Source: Membranipora membranacea (taxonomy: Eukaryota > Bryozoa > Gymnolaemata > Cheilostomatida > Membraniporidae). Taken from it: a stretch of DNA of 60,000 nucleotides. Below the pieces are notes generated by a model. That model made no database searches. It worked only from the letters and a program-made list of their open reading frames with translations, and was not told the origin of the DNA. Numbering within the stretch: position 1 is the first letter of the stretch; each line of letters begins with the position of its first letter. Where the stretch lies: the NCBI GenBank assembly GCA_914767715.1, contig OU612069.1, positions 17,979,387 through 18,039,386 on the forward strand. The letters are read 5' to 3'. A program made the position numbers and the translations under genes. Below, one piece after another: positions 1-8,688 of this stretch.

Positions 1-2
1 GT

Positions 3-98
3 GTGATAAGATGCTCTCAGCAACTACATGATTATGTCTACAGATATGACGGCGATGATAATCGCTACGCAATTGGCTTCTGTGGAATGAGGGCATAA
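3..98 (+). CDS. 3' end of a D8C-domain secreted protein gene (partial)
   Basis: An open frame enters from the left edge and ends at TAA 96-98. Its last residues (CSQQLHDYVYRYDGDD then GFCGMRA) match the C-terminus of the D8C proteins at 3701-4405 (CSQSPNDYVYRYDGDK, GFCGMKA) and 1486-2799. It is therefore the last 31 codons of a third paralog in a plus-strand tandem cluster. D8C is the cysteine-rich domain of uromodulin, GP2 and OIT3. Everything upstream lies outside the window. Confidence 0.8.
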   Translation: MIRCSQQLHDYVYRYDGDDNRYAIGFCGMRA

Positions 99-281
99 AG
101 TACTATTGTAAACATTTTGATCCAATGGCGTTTTGTTATGTTGTACCAACTATGAAATTGACAATGGTTTTTCTGTGAAAATAGACAACTTTTATTTCGT
201 AAACGTAAACATCCTGTCATACTTTGTCAACAATGGTCAGATGTTTTGTCACTTGTATTGACCACAAAATATTGATGATTC

Positions 282-287
282 AATAAA
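282..287 (+). terminator. Polyadenylation signal of the partial D8C gene
   Basis: AATAAA lies about 185 bases after the stop at 98, within AT-rich sequence. This fits the 3' UTR end of the first D8C gene. Confidence 0.55.
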
Positions 288-750
288 AGCAAACTGCAAA
301 ACAGCTAGCTATGTTCTGTCAGTGTTAATAGTATTTACAGCTGTAAGCTTCTCGTATAATTCAACAGGACCTAGTCAAACTGAAGAACGGCACTTTTACT
401 AGTTGAAAAACATTAATATCGCTGATTATTGGGGTGTTAATATGGAGAGTACGTGTCACCGTTTAGCTTTAATTTAAGTTAAAAAAAAGAAGGTCGTGTG
501 CAAGATATCTGCTCCACAAACCTCACAGAAATCTTTATGAAAGGAAAACTCATATAAAATCATGTCCTTGGGTTTTATGTGTTTGCTCTGGTCTCTTCTT
601 GGAGACTCAACTAGTGCTACAGCGTGTTAAGGTGACTTTTTATTTCAATTCTATTTCACCATCAGTGGCACTTAGACAGGAGAAAATCAACCCTGTTCAC
701 CAAAAATATAATAATGCATACGTGACTGAACACAAAATTAGGAACAGGAG

Positions 751-835
751 TAGGAGGTGGCTCAGTGGTTAGAGCACCGGTCCTTCAGCATGCAGTGTTG
801 GAGGTTCGAATCCAACTGCAGTCCACTGACTACTG
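751..835 (+). repeat. tRNA-derived SINE-like fragment
   Basis: The sequence has an A-box-like TGGCTCAGTGG and a B-box-like GGTTCGAATCC at tRNA spacing, and a D-stem GCTC/GAGC. The T-stem has mismatches and the acceptor arms do not pair, so it is not a working tRNA gene. It is best read as the polymerase III promoter head of a decayed tRNA-derived SINE. The minus-strand frame at 769-1047 is an accident of this repeat. Confidence 0.6.
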
Positions 836-1485
836 GGAGTTGTTAGACTCCAGGTGTGCTCCGACCTGCCTACAAACTGAGAGCAAATTAGCGCAGACAT
901 TGCAGCCTCGCCGCCACGATGGGGTGAGTGACTAGCCCTTGCGATTTTAACCAACTCTAAAATAGAATTCACATTACTCTGATATAAAATTACTAAGGAT
1001 CTCAGTACAGTTACTGATGTAGAATTGTCTCTCAGATGTGATGCCAATTCATTCTCAAACTTAGGCTAGGTGAACACATAAATGAGTGATTCAACGAACA
1101 TAACATCACAGAGTGTGGATATGTCTGTGATAACATATGAGGGCAACATGCCTGTTCCCACGCTGTCAATATCATATTTATTGCAATGTTAATGATAGTC
1201 AAGGCGTCATTCAGTCCATTGGTGAATGTGCTGTTTGTATATCAGTCCCGGAGATCGACCTGGGACACATATTCTGACAACTGCATGGTGAGCTCATTAT
1301 CATCAATTATTTGATGAAATGATATACGGTAGTTCTGAAATTTTATTTTTTCCGCTAATTTGTACAAACATGAACAGCGTTTTGAGTGTAATGGTGGAAA
1401 GCCTATCATTTTTATTTATTTTCATAGTCCATAAATGTGCTTGAACCTTTCTTATATTCTAAAGAGAGACCCAGCATCTGAAGTG

Positions 1486-2799
1486 ATGGCTCACCAAACA
1501 CTTCTCACTGTCACCTGTATTCTGGTACTATGTACCACTGCCAGCTGTAGTCTGTATGATTCCTCTGCCAGCAGGGGGCTGGCAAGGATGAAAAAGCTTG
1601 CAGAGTTCACCCATGACCAACTGAAGCAGGAGAACTGCCTGGAGCCAAGCTTTAATGTGGGGAAGAGGAATATTTTGGATACTTCTGAAGATGCTGTGCG
1701 CCTTGAGATGGAAACAAAGCTTTACAACTATCTCCTGGATTTGCTCATTCGCTGCAGAATGGACAAGTCATCCACATCCACACCTACAGAGAAACCAAGA
1801 ACGACGCCAACAGATGCCCTAATACCGTCAAAAACACCAATGAACATTCCTACGCACACACAAACACAAATGACCACAGCACCAACTTGTCAGACTACAA
1901 CATCACCAGCAGATATGCCACGACCAAAGAAAATCGGGACAACACCAATGGATATACCAACACTAAAAGAACTGGCAACAACCCCTACGATTCTGGTAAC
2001 ATCAACATCATCTGATGTGCAAACACCAAACAAAGGAACAACAGTACCAACGGAAGCATCAACACCAAAACACCTGGCAACAACACAGAAAAGTGTGGTA
2101 ACACCAGCAACACAGGACGTGCAAACACTAAACAAAGGAACAGCAGTACCAACGGATGCACCGACACCAAAAAAAATGACAACTCCAATGAATACTCCAC
2201 CACCCACTTGTTTATTCCCACCAACACCATCAACTAACCATCAAAGAATACAAATAACACCATCACAACCTACACCACAACAAGGAACAACACCTCCACA
2301 AGAACATCCGCTAACAACATCAATTACAACTCCAGAGCAAGCTAAGAAGCCAATCGATCTGTTGACAACACCATCAACTACCATGTTACCACCGACTGAG
2401 TGTCAAAATGCCATGAGCCTCAATGAGTCATGGCGTTTGGATCACAAAGGAGCAAACATTAGACCAAATGGCACTAGTAACAATGATCTTAAAATCATGC
2501 TGCAGCAAGCCAACCCATGGTTTCGATTTGCGGATGGAGCGGGTGATGTCATGCTCAATGAATGTGTGCCATGGCAAAGCTGTGGAACTGCACTCCCTAT
2601 CTATACACCCAGCGCGATGCCATCTGAGGTCGGTGTGATAAAATCAATCCGTCTATATGCTGCTCATACCAGTTGTGGAAACTTGTACGCAGACCAAGGA
2701 AGTGTGATGCGGTGTTCGAACGAACCAAATGACTTTGTTTATCGATATGAGGGAAAGCAGATGGGAATGTCTATCGGGTTTTGTGGAATGGTAGCCTAA
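1486..2799 (+). CDS. Secreted mucin-stalked D8C (uromodulin/GP2-like) protein
   Basis: The 437-residue protein is encoded in one exon. The start at 1486 is preferred over the in-frame ATG at 1435 because it directly begins a signal peptide (MAHQTLLTVTCILVLCTTAS). The sequence before it (agagaccc...ATG) resembles the splice acceptor and leader of the paralog at 3701. Residues about 28-95 form an N-terminal helical module with two Cys, shared with that paralog, and a dibasic GKRNIL site. Residues about 97-304 are a Thr/Pro-rich, probably O-glycosylated stalk with a repeat of 34-codon period (2014 and 2116). Residues 305-437 are a D8C domain: NESWR, PWFRFADGAGDVM, CVPWQSCGTALPIY, DFVYRY, FCG. 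It has six Cys instead of the eight of vertebrate uromodulin. An extracellular or mucosal lectin-like role is inferred from the family. The left duplication breakpoint falls at the stalk/D8C border, so only the D8C part is repeated at 17388. Confidence 0.85.
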   Translation: MAHQTLLTVTCILVLCTTASCSLYDSSASRGLARMKKLAEFTHDQLKQENCLEPSFNVGKRNILDTSEDAVRLEMETKLYNYLLDLLIRCRMDKSSTSTPTEKPRTTPTDALIPSKTPMNIPTHTQTQMTTAPTCQTTTSPADMPRPKKIGTTPMDIPTLKELATTPTILVTSTSSDVQTPNKGTTVPTEASTPKHLATTQKSVVTPATQDVQTLNKGTAVPTDAPTPKKMTTPMNTPPPTCLFPPTPSTNHQRIQITPSQPTPQQGTTPPQEHPLTTSITTPEQAKKPIDLLTTPSTTMLPPTECQNAMSLNESWRLDHKGANIRPNGTSNNDLKIMLQQANPWFRFADGAGDVMLNECVPWQSCGTALPIYTPSAMPSEVGVIKSIRLYAAHTSCGNLYADQGSVMRCSNEPNDFVYRYEGKQMGMSIGFCGMVA

Positions 2800-2846
2800 G
2801 TATTTGACGATTGCTATAATTACTTTTAATTTTTATGTTGAGCTAC

Positions 2847-2852
2847 AATAAA
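2847..2852 (+). terminator. Polyadenylation signal of stalked D8C gene
   Basis: AATAAA about 50 bases after the stop at 2799. The same hexamer recurs in the duplicated copy at 17867-17872. Confidence 0.65.
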
Positions 2853-3679
2853 ACAGATACTATTGCTATAGATATTTTCAACATGTTTTAATCACTTTGA
2901 GAGCCAACATAATCCTTGTTTTCAAACTATGTTGGAGAGTTGATAGGTCTAGGTCTAGCTTGTTGTGACAACGTCCAAAATATTTGCGATTTAAAAATGC
3001 AACAAAATATTGTCTTGCTTTCTCCTCATGAAAAATTAGGAAACAATCTCAATAGAGTAACTTGTCTAAATTTGACCATCCATCGCAATAAACTTTATGG
3101 GTAGGCCTAGATGTAAAAAAGGTTGCAATGTTGAGAAACAACATCAACTCCATGAAATTGAGATCACTTATAATTATGGAATCATGAAATACATTATGGT
3201 TCACATTACAAATACCAATGTACACAACATTCTACAATTTCATCAGCCCAGATGCTTGTTCTCATGGGCTCAATGTCAAAGGTAGGTATATCATCCAAAC
3301 ATGTGATCTATGAGAACGAGGTATCAAGTCCATGTCAAGGTTAAATAAGGAAACAGTCATGTTTACTTTAAAGTCATCATGAACAGCTGCTTATTAAATT
3401 TGTAACCATCGAATTGCCTGTACTCATAACAAGGGGATCTTCAGAAGACAGCGCCAAGGTAGGTCAAGATTGGAATGATGTTAAGGGTTTGAGACGCAGC
3501 TCAATGTAAACCTTATGATTATTCTTGTTATCAGCATTGACTTCATGCACCATCACCATATGACAACAGCAAATAGAGAAGCATAAATATATTTATTTGC
3601 CTAACCTCCTCCACATCCGTGTGTCATGGTCATCACTATCGATCCATATTTTAACTGGTTTCTCCTCTTAATTTGACAG
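2853..3679. other. Intergenic/5' intron between the two D8C genes
   Basis: AT-rich sequence with no recognisable coding exon. The short frames at 2916-3104 and 3097-3285 look like chance. The interval ends in a strong splice acceptor (pyrimidine tract then GACAG) at 3679, just before the leader of the stalkless D8C gene. It probably contains that gene's promoter, a non-coding first exon and an intron. Confidence 0.45.
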
Positions 3680-3700
3680 GGAGACCAAGACAACACAGCT

Positions 3701-4405
3701 ATGTCTATCAGCTATCTATCGACTTGTGTGCTTGCACTATTTGTTGCCTCCAGTATGGCTACCTCGATTCAGGTGCAACTCTCAGTTATAGAAAACCTTG
3801 TAGAGATCACTCAAGGTCAACTGATCGCAGAGAACTGCCAAACTTCTGTTAAAAAAGTCACAAAGAGAAATGTACTCGGTTCCGCTAAGGATCATCTCCG
3901 TCTGGAGATGCTCTCAAAACTTCACGACAGCCTTCTTGATATGCTTATCCAATGTAGACAAGGCAACCCGATCAATCCAGATGCTTTGCTGCCGACAGAG
4001 TGTAAGATTGCCATCAATCTAACAGAGACTTGGAGACGTGATCATGATGCTTTCGGTATCTGGCCGATACACGGAAGGAAAAATGGAGATACTAAGAGGA
4101 TGATCTCTGAGGGCAGGCCCTGGTTTCGGTTCAGTGGATCAGCCGGTAACCAAATGTACAACAAATGTGCACCGTATGGCAGCTGTGGTGCTGCTATACC
4201 TCTCTACAGTAAGAGTGCAATGCCAACACAAGTCGGGGCTATTACTTCAATCATTATAAACGGGGCAAATGAAGCGGGGGATTGCAAGTTCTCGACTGAC
4301 ACCGCCAGTGTCATCCTATGCTCTCAGTCGCCTAATGATTATGTCTATCGGTATGATGGGGATAAAACATATGACGGTTATGGATTCTGTGGAATGAAAG
4401 CCTGA
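3701..4405 (+). CDS. Secreted stalkless D8C protein, left copy
   Basis: The 234-residue protein is encoded in one exon. It has a signal peptide (MSISYLSTCVLALFVASSMA), then the N-terminal helical module shared with the stalked paralog (about residues 24-88). That module has a conserved dibasic TKRNVL site, which could be a processing site (inference). There is no mucin stalk. The D8C domain follows at about residues 99-234: ETWRRDH, PWFRFSGSAGNQMYNKC, SCGAAIPLY, DYVYRYDG, GFCG, with six Cys. A splice acceptor at 3679 precedes a 21-base leader. It is the only gene wholly contained in the duplication, and an identical copy lies at 18721-19425. Extracellular location is clear from the signal peptide; the ligand is unknown. 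Confidence 0.85.
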   Translation: MSISYLSTCVLALFVASSMATSIQVQLSVIENLVEITQGQLIAENCQTSVKKVTKRNVLGSAKDHLRLEMLSKLHDSLLDMLIQCRQGNPINPDALLPTECKIAINLTETWRRDHDAFGIWPIHGRKNGDTKRMISEGRPWFRFSGSAGNQMYNKCAPYGSCGAAIPLYSKSAMPTQVGAITSIIINGANEAGDCKFSTDTASVILCSQSPNDYVYRYDGDKTYDGYGFCGMKA

Positions 4406-4455
4406 TTCTTTAATGTTATATTGTAATGAGAACGGTTGAATTATGTAATGGCACA

Positions 4456-4461
4456 AATAAA
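4456..4461 (+). terminator. Polyadenylation signal of stalkless D8C gene
   Basis: AATAAA 50 bases after the stop at 4405; repeated at 19476-19481 in the second copy. Confidence 0.65.
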
Positions 4462-5252
4462 ATAGACTGACACAAAAAACTGCTGACTAGTAACTGATTA
4501 GCTTGGTAAACACCCCTGAGCTCATCTCATCGTAGCAGTTCTATGATTTCTGTTATTGTTTGTAAATTCGATTTCAAAATTGTTGGCATGGTTGAAGAAT
4601 GCTAGTTTGGTTATTGAAACTTGGGACCTTCTGTTTTATTTTGTGCTGAAAACATTTCGATGAATCCTGTTGGGGGCTAAGTAAAAAATCTAGATATGAT
4701 TTGTCTTCCCATGATCATGGTGACACAACTCCTCGACCTCCACGTTCTAGTCTGGGGTTAATAATGCCTTATTCAAGAATTTCATGCTTAATTAAATCTT
4801 AATAATATCACCAGGACTCATGCGGATGTACCACTTGATATAAATGGGTACCCACCATGACGTAACTCTGAAACTGAATCCTAGTTAGTTCTCAATATTA
4901 ACTAATATTTGACTAATTGGCCCTGTGTAAGCTATATAGGTTACAGAGTACAAACGAAAAATTTACTGCACTATATCCAAGGAATGAAAAGAACTGAGAA
5001 AAACCAGTTGACAAAGTATGCAATGCAATATAAATTTTTTGCCTGATGGTTCAAGTTAGGAACACACTGGCAACTATAATAAGGAAATTTTTTTATGAAA
5101 AACCGTGTCGCTGGCTATTATGTTCAGTGTCTAAATATTTGGATCTAGGGACATAAATGCCAGCGACAAATATTTATTTCTATGATTTTTTTTTCTTGTT
5201 GCTCTCAGCAAGTTGCATGTCTGTTTCTAACTAAACAATGAATGCATCATAC
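4462..5252. other. Non-coding interval, probably RARS1 intron 3
   Basis: No coding exon on either strand. It lies between the 3' end of the stalkless D8C gene (plus) and the 5' splice site of RARS1 exon 3 (minus). The rest of RARS1 must be to the left of the window, so this interval and the whole D8C cluster are probably nested in RARS1 intron 3. Confidence 0.45.
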
Positions 5253-5459
5253 CTGTACAAGCCCCATGGCGTTGTTACATTGGTAGTCTCCAAACTTAGG
5301 GTTGGTAGCGACAGTCATCTGGGCAGTAGGAGAATCCGTACCAAGCTCAGGGAAGGCAGATCTGATAGCTTGAGTGAATAAGTCTGTAAATGACTGTATG
5401 ATGTCACACATAAACCCCGCCCTCAACTCAGAGGTTTTCTTCTCCTCTACAGCTATGGC
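5253..5459 (-). CDS. RARS1: RARS1 exon 3 (left copy)
   Basis: 207 nt, 69 codons, acceptor TTGAAAG and donor GTATGA. It encodes AIAVEEKK... followed by FTQAIRSAFPEL and KFGDYQCNNAMGLVQ, the conserved opening of the ArgRS N-terminal domain. Confidence 0.85.
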
Positions 5460-7231
5460 CTTTCAAAAAGAAATAAACAAATGGTTGATCTTGTCATATT
5501 TGCACATTCTATTGAAAATTCAAAGAATTGAAATGCAAGAAATGGGCGGTTCTCACAACATATTGATCTTGATTTTCAGACTTTTTGGTGTCAATTTATA
5601 ACCTAATCCAAGTCTGAAGTAATGGACTGAGCACATCTAGCTTCGAAATGGGAGTCGTCTTCTCTAATCTACACCCTGTCATGGTCAAAAGCGTATGGCG
5701 CACAGTGTTCTTTGTGTCATAGACTTCTGACTATCAGCAGACACACTCAATCCTGGTAAGGCTCTTTTAGGGATATCAATATAGAAGAGAGGACTACAGG
5801 TTTTGAGAGCACGTAAGCAGTACATAGATATGAGAATTAATCCTTGTTTACAACATGTACATCAGAACTATGTAGGCCTTTAATAATACCTAAAAACCCA
5901 AAAGTAATGCAGTTTGAGTAGTTTCCAGTAACACTTTCTATATTTAATCATGCACCAAGTCAAGTCTGGAAACAACCATAGCAAAGTATGATCAGAGCCA
6001 ACACAATGGCCAAGTATTGCTATGAAACAACTATTCTGACAAGTCTTATAGGTCCTATGATTTAGTTGAAAAACCAATAGGGGGATTGACATTTTGTATT
6101 GGTGTACTTTTTACAGCATGAATACTAGTTCGAGTGTCATCCAATTGTTATTCAATATAGAAATAATTCTGCTGGCCTACAGTAAAATGCTGGGTAAACA
6201 GGTTGAGGTTAATTGGACACTGTCACCTACCTTGTCAAGCAGATTGATCCTGTATTTGAGTTTGGCATTCTCAGCTCTCATGGCAGTCAGCTCTGCAGTG
6301 ACCAGATCATCAGGGATCTCCGTCATACCTCCATTCTCAATCTGTATCAGTTCAGCCTCTATATGGCGTATCTCGGCTTCCTGCAAATATTAATAATAAT
6401 CTATAGGCCTATTATGCAATAATAATATATCATTATGCAAAATAATATGTATCATAATTGTATAAAATTATTATGCAATAATAATATAATAATATATATT
6501 ATGCAATAATATTATATTATTATGCAAAAAACATTACTAATATGATTCATGTATTTCATACTTAAGGTAGATTGTAACGAAACACAACTATTGAAAGTGA
6601 AATATTCAGTCGATAAACAGAATAAATTGGCAAGATTGTTTCCTAAAATTCATAGTTTCTGACTCATCTTGATTCTCAAGATTGTTTTGTTGTACAGACA
6701 TAAATAATTAAAAAGGGTGTCCTAGCTAGAGCTTCAATTCAAAATCAATGTAGGCCTAGCTCTAACTTGGTCAAAGCGTCATGAGGCTAGTTCATACTGC
6801 TGGTACTGTTAGTAAAATGAAGAGGGAGTTCATTGGTTTGTAGTCCTCCGAAATTGTAAACTGAATGAAAAGTTTTAGGCTTCTGAAGTGTCAGCAAATG
6901 AACTGAATGCAAACTGAAATAATTACTAATTATTATAATAAGGTCAATATTATGGAGAATTTCGATCCTTTCTTCTAGCTTATAATGTAGATAGACGCAA
7001 AATACCAATTGCAAAACCGAGGTCTCTGCCAATGATATCAAATACACCATACAATCATCATTTCTTGCTGAGACAGACCCTGACCGAGTGATGATGATGA
7101 TGCTTTCACAGCAGTGAACTTCACTTGTTCTGTAGTAGTATGTAGAACTGATAATAGACAAAATTGTGGTCACATACCGCTTGGTCAGCCCTTGAGGCAT
7201 AGTCCTGGATTTCCCCAGCAGACAAAGACAT
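5253..7231 (-). CDS. RARS1: Arginyl-tRNA synthetase, cytosolic, first three coding exons (left copy)
   Basis: Three minus-strand exons, 7178-7231, 6231-6380 and 5253-5459, join in phase 0 to give 137 residues. Residues 19-68 match the leucine-zipper leader that vertebrate RARS1 uses in the multisynthetase complex (AENAKLKYRINLLDK against the human ENLKLKYRLNILRK pattern). Residues 69-137 match the start of the class I ArgRS N-terminal tRNA-binding (Add1) domain, ending in the conserved NPKFGDYQCNNAMG. The enzyme charges tRNA-Arg in the cytoplasm. The catalytic HIGH-type and anticodon-binding exons are absent and should lie beyond the left edge. This copy is the one that can connect to them. 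It is head to head with the CAP-Gly gene. Confidence 0.85.
6231..6380 (-). CDS. RARS1: RARS1 exon 2 (left copy)
   Basis: 150 nt, 50 codons, flanked by an acceptor (TTTGCAG) and a donor (GTAGGT). It encodes EAEIRHIEAELIQIENGG... and ends AENAKLKYRINLLDK, the heptad-repeat leader of cytosolic ArgRS. Confidence 0.85.
6411..6540. repeat. AT-rich degenerate repeat of TTATGCAATAATA type
   Basis: TTATGCAA or ATGCAATAATA words recur several times in about 130 bases inside RARS1 intron 1. It looks like a degenerate AT-rich minisatellite. The same array is present at about 21431-21560. Confidence 0.6.
7178..7231 (-). CDS. RARS1: RARS1 exon 1 (left copy)
   Basis: 54 nt encode MSLSAGEIQDYASRADQA. The ATG reads from 7231 and the 5' splice site is GTATGT just below 7178. 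The exon ends in phase 0, matching exon 2. Confidence 0.75.
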
Positions 7232-8530
7232 GTCGATGGATAAGATCACAAATAGTAGTGGCTTGAAATAACACAAAAAAAGTGAGCAGAAACTTTGCCT
7301 CACTCCAAAAGAAGGAAAAATGTGGCCAACTGCTGTTTCCGGATGAGAAGGAACGTGTAGTTGAATCGCTACAGATGCAAATTACACTGCTGATTGGACA
7401 ATATGGTAAAAAGTGGGCGTGTTTTTAGTAACCGCTTGACACAAAATTTGGAATTTTTCACTAGCTTTCTAGCCATGCATAACTTAACTACTACTGGGCT
7501 CTGGTGAAATTATCTGCAACTCAGGCTGCTGTGGTCCTCAATATTTCATTACTCTGAGCATCCAAGTAAGTTATAATGAGCATGTTTCATACTGAGGCTT
7601 GACACAAAATACACTTGATATCATCATCCAAAAGAATACACTTGAATTGACTTTGATAAAACCAGTCTCACTGTTGACTCAGTCGAGTCTGTAGTGTAGG
7701 TAGGTGGAGTAGCTAGTAGACTGTAGTAAAAGTAGATGAGGTAGTTTTTAGAAGTACTGGTGTTGTAGAGTAGAAGGTAGTGACTGTGGTGTGAGTGTGA
7801 CAGCCACCCACAATAATGGTGATATTCTGTTGCAGTACTTACTCAAGTCAAAGGAGTTGCTCAAGTCACAGCAACGAACTATGCAGTGACTTGACTCGAC
7901 TGTATTTTGAGTAAACTAAATGACTGTTGTGCTACCTCACCTACTAAAACTTAGCACTTATCTACCCGCCCACTAAGACCATCCCATCATCGGAGTGCGG
8001 ATCAACCACATGAACTTGCAATCATGAGCCTGCTGCTCCAACGAATTAGCTATTCCTGACTATCTTAATCTACCTTTGGGGAAATCACTCATTGACATGA
8101 ATTGGAAAGGGAGGGGGTTTCAGGGTCTCAAACTATGGGTGCGTAATCGTCATCCATGTCCCAACCACCAGTCCAATCCATTGTCTTAGACTCTATCAAC
8201 GATGTAAGTTAATTGACCAACAGTGATTATTGTTGAGGTGTTTGGTATTGTAGCGCACAGTAGCCTTTATACCTGGTCTCATAGCCACATAGGCAACACC
8301 TCAGTAAAGTATAGATAGGTTCCGCAAGTTTGTGCAAATCCATTAGGCCTGTGGCTACTTATCACATGCGCTGCTGGTAACAGTGTAAGTTGAGTTCCCA
8401 TAAATCAATTTTTCAGTATCAGCCGGTTACACCTTGGGTTCCCCTTCACCCAATAGATTTGTTATTGGAATGAATATCCCAACAATTTGTCTGGCTTTGA
8501 TTCAATATTCTGTTCCTGCATATTTTTCAG
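7232..8530. promoter_or_regulatory. Shared divergent promoter interval of RARS1 and the CAP-Gly gene (left copy)
   Basis: The interval separates the RARS1 start (7231, minus) from the first coding exon of the CAP-Gly gene (plus). Near the RARS1 side are a TTCCGGA (ETS-core-like, 7337-7343), an octamer ATGCAAAT (7375-7382) and an inverted CCAAT (ATTGG, 7393-7397). These fit a TATA-less housekeeping promoter but are short words that also occur by chance. A splice acceptor at 8530 implies a non-coding or alternative upstream exon of the CAP-Gly gene somewhere in the interval. Confidence 0.35.
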
Positions 8531-8586
8531 GCTCAACATCCCAAATTTGTAGTTGCATCACTAAGAGCAATACAGAGCCAGGCGAC

Positions 8587-8688
8587 ATGTCCAAGCAGCC
8601 ACGGAAGATCCCTAAGCTTTCCTCACCACCGTCTGCATCAAGAATCGGACGACCATCTCCTCAAAAGAAATTTCAAATTGATGATAAG
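8587..8688 (+). CDS. CAP-Gly gene exon 1 (left copy)
   Basis: 34 codons from ATG 8587, MSKQPRKIPKLSSPPSASRI..., ending QIDDK before donor GTGAGA; phase 0. The acceptor TTTTTCAG at 8530 shows that the exon starts at 8531. The 56 bases before the ATG are also open in the frame that an upstream phase-1 exon would use. Confidence 0.75.

Larger units (their letters stand above)
99..1464. other. Intergenic region between D8C genes
   Basis: It holds the 3' UTR of the first D8C gene, a tRNA-like SINE fragment near 751-835 and AT-rich unique sequence. No coding exon is recognisable on either strand. A non-coding first exon and promoter for the stalked D8C gene should lie here, but I cannot place them. 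A 3' splice site that would open its coding exon is likely at about 1464. Confidence 0.5.

Noticed and set aside
769-1047. Possible tRNA gene or minus-strand 92-residue protein
   Set aside because: A and B boxes are present but the acceptor and T stems do not pair, and the protein frame covers the SINE-like repeat.
1890-2233. Minus-strand frames over the D8C stalk rich in Val, Gly and Leu
   Set aside because: They are shadows of the Thr/Pro repeat codons on the plus strand, with no splice or domain support.
6094-6422. Plus-strand frames of 99 and 69 residues
   Set aside because: They are antisense to RARS1 exon 2, which matches a known family on the minus strand.
6411-6540. Possible regulatory octamer cluster (ATGCAA words)
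   Set aside because: The words are part of an AT-rich degenerate repeat and lack the full ATGCAAAT octamer.
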